A stretch of DNA of 5,478 nt from Candidatus Proendomicrobium guianensium (GTDB lineage: Bacteria; Elusimicrobiota; Endomicrobiia; Endomicrobiales; Endomicrobiaceae): contig WQVR01000071.1 of NCBI GenBank assembly GCA_009785775.1, forward strand, positions 1-5,478, written 5' to 3'. The notes beneath the pieces were generated by a model. It was not told the origin of the DNA, made no database searches, and saw only the letters and a program-made list of their open reading frames with translations. The translations under genes and the position numbers were made by a program. Positions 1-5,363 of this stretch are shown one piece after another; within the stretch, counting starts at the first letter, position 1, and each line of letters starts with the position of its first letter.

Positions 1-37
1 AGTTTTTATACTTTCGATATTCGCTGTAAAAGCTCAT
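1..37 (-). CDS. thiH: 2-iminoacetate synthase ThiH, N-terminal fragment (cut by window edge)
   Basis: Only 12 codons are in the window, starting at an ATG at 37 and reading MSFYSEYRKYKN before the left edge. From memory of the family, many ThiH proteins of anaerobes open with a similar MSFYxxYxKYK string, and the position directly after thiS and thiG on the same strand is the usual place for thiH. ThiH is a radical SAM enzyme that cleaves tyrosine to dehydroglycine (2-iminoacetate) and p-cresol, and dehydroglycine feeds ThiG. The CX3CX2C cluster motif would lie outside the window, so the identification rests on the N-terminal string and synteny. No clear Shine-Dalgarno sequence precedes the ATG. 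The gene is separated from thiG by a 139-nt gap, unlike the tight spacing of the other genes. Confidence 0.6.
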   Translation of the reverse strand, partial: MSFYSEYRKYKN

Positions 38-66
38 TGTTTTACCGTAACATCTAAATAATATTT

Positions 67-171
67 ACGAAGTATTTTGGGTTTAAGCGACGAAGGCGAA
101 GGCGCAGTGTGCGTAAGTGAAACGGCACATAAGCCGCCGCATGAGGAAGCATAAACACAAAAGACGAAGTA
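67..171. repeat. MITE-like nested inverted-repeat element in the thiG-thiH gap
   Basis: The 139-nt gap between thiG and thiH is mostly filled by a symmetrical structure. An 8-bp direct repeat ACGAAGTA occurs at 67-74 and 164-171. Just inside are terminal inverted repeats: TTTTGGGTTTAAGC at 75-88 and the reverse complement of 149-162 (TTTTGTGTTTATGC), matching at 12 of 14 positions. Further inside, GGCG (101-104) can pair with CGCC (135-138) and TGTGC (108-112) with GCACA (125-129), closing a 12-nt loop. The core at 89-104 also has a short tandem repeat (CGAAGG twice). This layout of direct repeats, inverted termini, structured GC-rich core and no coding content resembles a non-autonomous mobile element or a dispersed intergenic repeat. 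A second copy has not been seen, so mobility is inferred. It could instead be an RNA structure that attenuates or stabilises the transcript between thiG and thiH. Confidence 0.45.
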
Positions 172-176
172 AAAGA

Positions 177-965
177 CTAGTTTTTAAATAAAAAACCTGT
201 TAATGGAGATGAAGCTTCGGCATATTTAGACGTTTGCGCCATGCCTGCCAAAAATGCCTTGCGGCCGGACTCAACAGCAAGCTTAAACGCCTGCGCCATA
301 AGAACGGGGGCAGGGCTTGAAGCTATGGCAGTATTAAGTAAACAAGCCGCCGCGCCCATTTCCATAGCTTGCGCGGCGTGCGAAGGCTTACCAAGGCCCG
401 CGTCTACTATAATTGGCAAAGGAACTTCATTTATAAGTATTTCTATCATATCTTTAGCGCGAAGCCCTTTGTTTGTGCCGATAGCCGCACCCAAGGGCAT
501 TACGGCAACAGCGCCCGAATTATAAAGTTCACGGGCGGTAATTAAATCTCCGTTAATATAGGGGAACACTTTGAAGCCTTCGCGAGCGAGCGCACGCGTT
601 GCTTCCACAGTGGCGGCATTATCGGGGAAAAGATATTTGTTATCGGTAATAACTTCTATTTTTATCCAGTCAGTGCCGGCAATTTCGCGCGCTATACGCG
701 CTATTTGAATTGCCTCGGCGGCGGTTTTAGCGCCCGAAGTATTGGGCATTAACTGAACATTTTTGGGAATATATTTTAATATATTGTTTTGTTTAGAATT
801 AATGTCTATGCGCCGTAAAGCCACGGTAATAACTTCCGCGCCGGAAGCCTCTGCAACTTTTTTTATCAGGCTGTCGCGGTATTTGCCGCTGCCTATAAAA
901 AGGCGGCTGCTTAGTTTTTTGTTGCCTATATTAAAAGTATCTTTTAGATTAGAGGTGTTTTTCAA
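177..965 (-). CDS. thiG: Thiazole synthase ThiG
   Basis: ThiG is a cytoplasmic TIM-barrel enzyme that condenses 1-deoxy-D-xylulose 5-phosphate, dehydroglycine and the ThiS thiocarboxylate into the thiamine thiazole phosphate. Family strings run along the whole length: SRLFIGSGKY near the N-terminus, MPNTSGAKTAAEA, WIKIEV, VDAGLGKPSHAAQAMEMGA, LLNTAIA and ASSPLTG close to the C-terminus. The lysine in WIKIEV (residue 102 of the 262-aa form) matches the catalytic lysine that forms the imine with the sugar phosphate (Lys96 in Bacillus subtilis). The length is normal. There is no ATG start. I chose TTG at 965 because it lies 7 nt after the thiS stop and has GGGGGA 10 nt upstream. A TTG at 989, overlapping thiS by 17 nt, would add 8 residues but lacks a ribosome site. 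The gene ends with TAG at 177-179. Confidence 0.95.
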   Translation of the reverse strand: MKNTSNLKDTFNIGNKKLSSRLFIGSGKYRDSLIKKVAEASGAEVITVALRRIDINSKQNNILKYIPKNVQLMPNTSGAKTAAEAIQIARIAREIAGTDWIKIEVITDNKYLFPDNAATVEATRALAREGFKVFPYINGDLITARELYNSGAVAVMPLGAAIGTNKGLRAKDMIEILINEVPLPIIVDAGLGKPSHAAQAMEMGAAACLLNTAIASSPAPVLMAQAFKLAVESGRKAFLAGMAQTSKYAEASSPLTGFLFKN

Positions 966-972
966 CAGCTTA

Positions 973-1173
973 CTATCCCCCGCCGACAAAGGTTATAATT
1001 TCAACTTTGTCGCCGTTTTTAAGCATAGTTTTAGCGCGGAATTCTTTTTTTATAATTTCGCCGTTAAGCAACACCGCAGTTCCGGCAGGTGTGATTTTTT
1101 TTAAAGAAAGCAGTTTTTGTACTGAAATTTCAGCGCCTAATTTTTCTTTTTTGCCGTTTAAGGTTATGTTCAT
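973..1173 (-). CDS. thiS: Sulfur carrier protein ThiS
   Basis: ThiS is a small beta-grasp, ubiquitin-like sulfur carrier. Its C-terminal glycine is adenylated by ThiF and converted to a thiocarboxylate, the sulfur donor for ThiG. At 66 residues it has the family length. It starts MNITLNGKKE, has the central LLNGEII strand, and ends NGDKVEIITFVGGG with the obligatory exposed Gly-Gly tail. The ATG at 1173 lies 6 nt after the stop of the glycosyltransferase gene and has no clear Shine-Dalgarno sequence, so it probably depends on coupling. thiG follows at once, the classic thiS-thiG order. No thiF is present here. There is no leader between the glycosyltransferase gene and thiS that could hold a TPP riboswitch. 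Confidence 0.93.
   Translation of the reverse strand: MNITLNGKKEKLGAEISVQKLLSLKKITPAGTAVLLNGEIIKKEFRAKTMLKNGDKVEIITFVGGG
976..981 (-). promoter_or_regulatory. Probable ribosome binding site for thiG inside the thiS 3' end
   Basis: The minus strand reads GGGGGA here, formed by the last two glycine codons of thiS, 10 nt before the TTG at 965. It supports that start over the TTG at 989 and implies that ThiG translation is coupled to termination of ThiS. The match to an anti-Shine-Dalgarno sequence is only partial. Confidence 0.4.
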
Positions 1174-1179
1174 TTTGTT

Positions 1180-1944
1180 TTATTTGGCAGGTGGCGAGCT
1201 TTTTTTATTTTTGAAAAAATTACTTCTTAAAATGCCTAATTTATACATTACGTACTTAAATAGTATACACAGTATACCAAGCCCGTAAACAACGCTACGC
1301 CTGAAACTTATTGAAGACGCTTCGGGAAAATACTTGGCGCCTACCGGAATTTCGCCTATGCGAAACCCTAAAGCCGCTGCCTGCACCAGAATATGTTGGT
1401 CAAATACAAAATCGTCCGAGTTTAATTCAAAATTTACCGACTCTAAAACTTCGCGACTATAAGCGCGGTAGCCCGTATGATACTCGCCAAGGTTAAGTCC
1501 CAGTACAATATTTTGCGTAACGGTAAGGCAACGGTTAAAAAAGTATTTGTAAAACGGCATACCGCCTTTTAGGGCTTCTGCGCGGGTTCTTATGCGGTTA
1601 GCAAGCATTATATCACAAACATCCGCCTCTATAAGTCCGGACAAAAAAGGCACTAGGCGCGGATCATATTGATAGTCAGGGTGAAGCATTACAACAATAT
1701 CTGCGTTTGCTTCCAGCGCCGCTTTATAACAAGTTTTTTGGTTGCCGCCATAACCTTTGTTTATATCGTGCTTAATTACTTTAAGACCTAATTTTGCGGC
1801 AAGATTTACGGTATTGTCTTTAGAAAGGTCATCTACAAGTATAATTTCGCCATATGAGCCTTGCGGTATGTCAGCTAAAGTTTGCTCTAATGTTTTTTCG
1901 GCATTGTATGCCGGCATTACTATTACTACTTTATTTTTTGCCAT
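1180..1944 (-). CDS. Family 2 glycosyltransferase, dolichol/polyprenyl-phosphate sugar synthase-like
   Basis: This 254-aa protein is a GT-A fold glycosyltransferase of the DPM/DPG-synthase-like group, which moves a sugar from a nucleotide donor, commonly onto a polyprenyl phosphate at the inner face of the membrane. Visible motifs are the N-terminal strand VVIVMPAYNAEKTL (residues 6-19), LVDDLSKDNT (36-45), NKGYGGNQKTCYKAA (62-76), a metal-site region MLHPDYQYDP (86-95) in the place of a plain DXD, GEYHTGYRAYSREVLE (153-168), and DDFVFDQHILVQA (177-189) followed by RIGEIPV. One hydrophobic stretch (about 217-237) may anchor it to the membrane, followed by a basic tail. The ATG at 1944 has a good AAGGA ribosome site. 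It lies 11 nt after the flippase-like gene and 6 nt before thiS. Donor and acceptor cannot be told from sequence. Confidence 0.88.
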   Translation of the reverse strand: MAKNKVVIVMPAYNAEKTLEQTLADIPQGSYGEIILVDDLSKDNTVNLAAKLGLKVIKHDINKGYGGNQKTCYKAALEANADIVVMLHPDYQYDPRLVPFLSGLIEADVCDIMLANRIRTRAEALKGGMPFYKYFFNRCLTVTQNIVLGLNLGEYHTGYRAYSREVLESVNFELNSDDFVFDQHILVQAAALGFRIGEIPVGAKYFPEASSISFRRSVVYGLGILCILFKYVMYKLGILRSNFFKNKKSSPPAK

Positions 1945-1948
1945 AATA

Positions 1949-1953
1949 TCCTT
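1949..1953 (-). promoter_or_regulatory. Ribosome binding site of the GT2 gene
   Basis: The minus strand reads AAGGA followed by 4 nt and then ATG at 1944. It sits in the 11-nt gap after the preceding stop codon and fixes the glycosyltransferase start. Confidence 0.65.
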
Positions 1954-1955
1954 AG

Positions 1956-2948
1956 CTAGTTATTATCAATATTTTTTGTGAAATTGAAAATGTCTTTCAT
2001 CGAAATTTTTTCTTTCAGCATACCTATAAAGCCTAGTGTAAAAATTAACGACATCTGTAAAAAATGCGTTGTTGCCACAACGGCAAAAGCCGCTTCAACG
2101 GGGTGCCCTAGCGCGGAAAGCGCTGTTGTGCCCATAAATTCGTAAGCGCCTATATGGCCTGGGGCTGTCGGAATAATCGCGCTAACGCCTATAATTATGG
2201 TGGTAAAAATCCCGCCCATTAAATTCAAATTTATGCCAAAAGCATACGCGACAATTACAAAAACCATGCCTTCGGCAAGCCAAATGGCCGCAGACAGTAA
2301 AAAATTTGCCGATATAATACGCGAATTTTTTAAAACTTTAAGACCTGAAGCAAATTTTTCAACAAAATTGTAAACAAAGCCTTTTATTTTTTGCGGCATG
2401 GGAAGTTTCGCTATAATGCCTGAAAATTTACGTTCGTTAAGCGCTATGATAAAAAACGCAACAGCCACTAAACCAAACACCACCGCGCATATAAAAAATG
2501 TTTTTCTGATAGCCATTGGAAAAGGCATAAAAAACATTATCGCAAAAAACAACAATATGAATGTTATTATGTCAAACAACCGTTCAACTATTATTGTGGC
2601 CAGCGCGCTTGAGCGCGAAATGCCTAAACGTTCCCCGCTGACTTTAGCCCTTATAACCTCGCCAATTCTTAAGGGCAAAATATTATTCATAAAAAATCCT
2701 AACATCATGTAAGAAAAACTTTCGCCTGCGCTTACTTTTTTTATGGGCATAAGCAAAAGCCGCCATCTAATCGCCCTAAGCAAATAGCTTGAAACGTACA
2801 CCGGCACTACAAGCAACAAAATGCTAAAGTCGGCATCCTTTATAAGTTCCAGCGACTTTGCAAAATCTATCTTACGCAGCGTTAAATATATAAGCACGCC
2901 GCTGAAAATAAAGCCTAACAGAATTTTAAAAAAATGTTTTTTAAAAAT
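1956..2948 (-). CDS. Flippase-like / lysylphosphatidylglycerol synthase TM-region family membrane protein (UPF0104)
   Basis: This is a multi-pass inner-membrane protein of the PF03706 group, the membrane part of MprF and relatives of archaeal AglD. Members without the synthetase domain are often found beside glycosyltransferases, and a lipid or lipid-linked sugar translocation role is commonly suspected but usually unproven. Family signatures are SSYLLRAIRWRLLL (53-66), NNILPLRIGEVIRA (88-101), the IVERLFD string (120-126) and IPTAPGHIGAYEF (259-271), with about seven or eight hydrophobic segments. No soluble C-terminal domain follows, so it is not full MprF. Start choice is unusual: the nearest standard start is GTG at 2897 (313 aa), but the frame stays open for 17 more codons. 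An AGGAG lies 6 nt before an ATT at 2948, and this extension supplies the family's basic N-terminus plus first helix (FKKHFFKILLGFIFSG). I therefore take ATT as the probable start (330 aa). Confidence 0.85.
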   Translation of the reverse strand: MFKKHFFKILLGFIFSGVLIYLTLRKIDFAKSLELIKDADFSILLLVVPVYVSSYLLRAIRWRLLLMPIKKVSAGESFSYMMLGFFMNNILPLRIGEVIRAKVSGERLGISRSSALATIIVERLFDIITFILLFFAIMFFMPFPMAIRKTFFICAVVFGLVAVAFFIIALNERKFSGIIAKLPMPQKIKGFVYNFVEKFASGLKVLKNSRIISANFLLSAAIWLAEGMVFVIVAYAFGINLNLMGGIFTTIIIGVSAIIPTAPGHIGAYEFMGTTALSALGHPVEAAFAVVATTHFLQMSLIFTLGFIGMLKEKISMKDIFNFTKNIDNN

Positions 2949-2954
2949 TTTTGT

Positions 2955-2959
2955 CTCCT
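2955..2959 (-). promoter_or_regulatory. Strong ribosome binding site pointing to an ATT start
   Basis: AGGAG on the minus strand overlaps the TAG stop of the ligase gene and lies 6 nt before ATT at 2948. There is no ATG, GTG or TTG in this frame before the GTG at 2897, which is 57 nt away and has no comparable site. The site therefore decides the start of the flippase-like gene and suggests translational coupling. Confidence 0.55.
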
Positions 2960-4544
2960 AAAAAAGAAAAGGATAGTATACTTTTAATTCTTCTAGTATA
3001 GCATAATAATTATATAAAGAATCACTTATAGCGCGGCTATGCCTGAAGCGCTCTGCCGCCTCTATATTGGCGTCTAGCGCCAAAAATAAATACTTAATGT
3101 TTCTTGTTACGGAAAACATGCCAAAGTAAGAATTGGCAAGCCTTAAAAGAAATGTCGGGTTTTTAGGGTCTAGTATAACAGCATTGTTTAACAGTAATGT
3201 GCTACGCGTATAATTACCCCTTATATAATGCTCCACCGCCATTGCCGCAAAGCGGTCGGCAAACATAGGTTTTGAAACAAGTACGGCAAGAATTACAAAT
3301 AATACAGCCCGCAAATAAAAAGGCATTCCCGAGCGTAGCCGCGCAGACGCTATATTTCCTTTCACAGGCTTAGTAGCATTTTTAAATGGCATTATTGCCA
3401 AAAGCTTTGCTTTAAAGGGTTTTATGGCAACCATGGGACGCCGCGTTTTACGGGTTTTAAACGTGCACATAGTTACAACAAAAAACAGAAACATATTTGA
3501 CGGCCAAAAAAAGCTTGCCGACGCCGTATTGTAAATTATAAAACTTGTCGCCGAAATTGTTATAAAAAGCGCTAAACTGTCTTTTTCTATTTTTCGGGAA
3601 ACGGCTATATAAAAAACGCAAAGATATAAAACTAATGCCGCAAGCCCCAAAATTCCCGCAGTTGTAAGAAATTCTAAAAAAACATTGTTTACATGCGCGC
3701 CTACGGGCGCATTATAGCTGTAATAATCAAAAAACGCGCCATAATTGCCAAAACCTATACCGCGCGCCATATTGCCTTTAAGCATTTCAAGCGCGATTTG
3801 AAAGCCATACGCGTTTTGTCTTATTGACGAAAAAAGCGTTTTTAAAAAAATTAAACAATAACCTGAAATTAAAACAATTTTTAATGCTTTATATTTTTTG
3901 AACGAAAACAGCGCATACAAAACAAAACAAAACGACGCAAGTATTATGGCGTTAAAAGACCTTGTTATTAAAACACCGCCAAATACCGCAAGCGCCAAAA
4001 ACGTAAAAATTTTCCGCCCGCGGTTTTTGTAAGCAAAAAAAAGCGCCAGCGGAAAGACAAGCGTTAAGTAACCGCTTACGGCGGTAATGTCTAAGGTTAA
4101 GCGCTCAAAAGCGTCCGAGCTAAGGAAGTTTCTAATATTATCGCCGGAGAGGGCGGTAGAAATTATAATAAAAATTAAAAGACCGCCAAAAACCGGCACA
4201 AGCATTACATTGCGCCTGCTTTTGTAAGGTATAAACGTAATGGCAAGCGCCGCAAAAAGCGATGTGCCAAGCGCGAAAACATTATCTCTTACATTTGTTT
4301 GAAAGTCTGCGCCTATGCCGGAAATGACAAGCGCAAATAATAAAGCGACGGCGCTAATTAAGTGCGCGCCGCCGCGTAAGCTGATTTTATAGGTATTAAG
4401 CAGGCTTATATATAAAGCAATTAAAATTACGCACACAAGCGTCTGCATACTTAAATTTAAGTTAAATTTAAGCATTAAAAACATTATTGACACCAGCGTA
4501 AGTAACGCGGTTATAAAGTTATTGTACGTGTAGGCGTGTTTCAT
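2958..4544 (-). CDS. O-antigen ligase/polymerase-like (Wzy_C) membrane protein with C-terminal TPR-like tail
   Basis: This 528-aa polytopic membrane protein has roughly 11 or 12 hydrophobic segments between residues 10 and 360 and one more at about 409-426. The Wzy_C-type region is visible as GIGFGNYG (262-269), a loop, then GAHVNNVFLEFLTTAGILGL (282-301). That corresponds to the G-x-G-N and AHN-x-x-L signatures of WaaL O-antigen ligases, Wzy polymerases and PglL/PilO-type oligosaccharyltransferases. Such enzymes transfer a polyprenol-linked glycan to an acceptor on the outer face of the inner membrane. After a strongly basic, probably cytoplasmic loop (362-408) and a last helix, residues 430-520 are helical and TPR-like (HYIRGNYTRSTLLLNNAVILDPKNP) and by topology probably extracytoplasmic. 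The ATG at 4544 lies 1 nt after the prepilin peptidase stop. Ligase, polymerase and pilin-glycosylating roles cannot be separated by sequence alone. Confidence 0.8.
   Translation of the reverse strand: MKHAYTYNNFITALLTLVSIMFLMLKFNLNLSMQTLVCVILIALYISLLNTYKISLRGGAHLISAVALLFALVISGIGADFQTNVRDNVFALGTSLFAALAITFIPYKSRRNVMLVPVFGGLLIFIIISTALSGDNIRNFLSSDAFERLTLDITAVSGYLTLVFPLALFFAYKNRGRKIFTFLALAVFGGVLITRSFNAIILASFCFVLYALFSFKKYKALKIVLISGYCLIFLKTLFSSIRQNAYGFQIALEMLKGNMARGIGFGNYGAFFDYYSYNAPVGAHVNNVFLEFLTTAGILGLAALVLYLCVFYIAVSRKIEKDSLALFITISATSFIIYNTASASFFWPSNMFLFFVVTMCTFKTRKTRRPMVAIKPFKAKLLAIMPFKNATKPVKGNIASARLRSGMPFYLRAVLFVILAVLVSKPMFADRFAAMAVEHYIRGNYTRSTLLLNNAVILDPKNPTFLLRLANSYFGMFSVTRNIKYLFLALDANIEAAERFRHSRAISDSLYNYYAILEELKVYYPFLF
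3381..3428 (-). repeat. Degenerate 30-nt tandem duplication in the ligase basic loop
   Basis: Residues 373-378 (AIKPFK) and 383-388 (AIMPFK) of the ligase-like protein repeat with a 10-residue, 30-nt period. On the minus strand the two copies share GC, ATAA, CC and TTTAAA in the same register. The repeat lies in the lysine- and arginine-rich loop between the membrane core and the last helix, and may be an old slippage or duplication event. Confidence 0.35.
4450..4472. repeat. Perfect 11+1+11 bp palindrome in the 5' part of the ligase gene
   Basis: The arms CTTAAATTTAA and TTAAATTTAAG flank a single G and are exact reverse complements. Each arm also contains the 10-bp palindrome TTAAATTTAA, so it is also a direct repeat. 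It encodes LKFNLNL around residues 25-31. It may be a chance product of AT-rich hydrophobic coding. Confidence 0.4.
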
Positions 4545-4545
4545 T

Positions 4546-5361
4546 TTACACTATAAAAAGGAAAGCAGCTTCTACTTTGTCTACAAAAAAATTCAGCATT
4601 ATCCAAGGGCTTGGCAAAAAAAGCGTTGCAAGCGAGCCCGCCGCAAGATAAGGCCCGAACGGTATATAACCTTTATGCTCAACTTTTTTGCCGATTATCA
4701 AAAATATCCCTACAACACTTGCAAGTAACGACGCGATAAACATAGCCGCCAAAACGCGCTCAAAACCTATGCATGCGCCAACGCCTGCCATAAGTTTTAT
4801 ATCGCCGCCGCCCATAGCGTCTTTCTTGAAAATTATTTTACCGACAACGCCCATTCCAAGCAAAAAACCGCCGCCTGCAATAATGCCAAAGGCAGACCCT
4901 AAAAGACGCTCCCCTACATTTACCCCTAATGTATAATTAAAAACGCTAAAAACAAGCCCTGCCGCTATAAGACCTAAAGAAAAAGTGTCGGGAATTATTT
5001 GAAATTCTAAGTCTATCCCTGAAATTACAATAAGCGCAAACGCTAAAATGCAAAATAAAAAAAACGGAACCGAAAGCCCGTAAAACACGTAAAGTAAACA
5101 AAATAATAAAGCGCAACTAATTTCAACAATGGGATATATAGGTGAAATAGCTTTACCGCAGCCCCGACAACGCCCCAAAAGCAAAAGGTAACCTATTATT
5201 GGCAAATTGTCGCGCCACTTTACGGGACTTTTGCAAGACACGCAATAAGACGGCGGGTTGGTTATGTTTAAATTACGCGGAATTCTATATATACAAACAT
5301 TGGCAAAACTTCCAAAGCAAAGCCCTAAAATAAAAATGAGAATCAGTATGCCTATTTCCAT
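4546..5361 (-). CDS. pilD: Type IV prepilin peptidase / N-methyltransferase (leader peptidase PilD)
   Basis: This inner-membrane aspartyl protease cleaves the short leader of type IV prepilins and type II secretion pseudopilins at the cytoplasmic face and, in bifunctional members, N-methylates the new N-terminus. The 271-aa protein has the usual length and domain order: a first helix with GLCFGSFANVCIYRIPR (13-29), the cytoplasmic domain with two CXXC pairs (Cys40/Cys43 and Cys65/Cys68), then the A24 peptidase domain. The probable catalytic aspartates are Asp117 in GIDLEFQIIPD (115-125) and Asp187 in GGGDIKL (184-190). The FGPYLAAG string (235-242) is also typical. Intact cysteines fit a bifunctional enzyme. 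ATG at 5361 is preferred: it is 2 nt after the upstream stop and starts right at the family N-terminus. A GTG at 5397 would overlap the upstream gene. The ligase-like gene follows after 1 nt. Confidence 0.95.
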   Translation of the reverse strand: MEIGILILIFILGLCFGSFANVCIYRIPRNLNITNPPSYCVSCKSPVKWRDNLPIIGYLLLLGRCRGCGKAISPIYPIVEISCALLFCLLYVFYGLSVPFFLFCILAFALIVISGIDLEFQIIPDTFSLGLIAAGLVFSVFNYTLGVNVGERLLGSAFGIIAGGGFLLGMGVVGKIIFKKDAMGGGDIKLMAGVGACIGFERVLAAMFIASLLASVVGIFLIIGKKVEHKGYIPFGPYLAAGSLATLFLPSPWIMLNFFVDKVEAAFLFIV

Positions 5362-5363
5362 TC

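Noticed and set aside
67..171. Intrinsic terminator after thiG
   Set aside because: The stems are interrupted and no run of T follows the structure in the transcribed direction; thiH continues on the same strand.
38..176. Possible short peptides: two minus-strand frames stay open for about 40 codons across the thiG-thiH gap
   Set aside because: No convincing start with a ribosome site, odd Cys/Arg/Ser-rich composition, and the openness is explained by the repeat structure; the sequence behaves as a non-coding element.
38..176. TPP riboswitch upstream of thiH
   Set aside because: None of the conserved THI-box strings (for example CTGAGA followed by an ACCTGA-type segment) is seen on the minus strand.
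241..525. Plus-strand open frame inside thiG
   Set aside because: It lies antisense to an unmistakable ThiG coding region, and its translation matches no family I recognise.
763..1288. Plus-strand open frames opposite thiG, thiS and the GT2 3' end
   Set aside because: Phenylalanine- and leucine-rich mirror images of lysine-rich genes, with no ribosome site or family signature.
2398..2712. Plus-strand open frame opposite the flippase-like gene
   Set aside because: Low-complexity Asn/Ile/Lys-rich translation, a shadow of conserved membrane-protein codons on the other strand.
2895..2897. GTG at 2897 as the start of the flippase-like protein
   Set aside because: It lacks a ribosome site and truncates the first membrane helix; kept only as the fallback if ATT initiation is disproved.
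4688..4936. Plus-strand open frame opposite the prepilin peptidase
   Set aside because: Antisense to the GGGDIKL catalytic region of PilD; proline-rich translation arises from the reverse complement of glycine codons.
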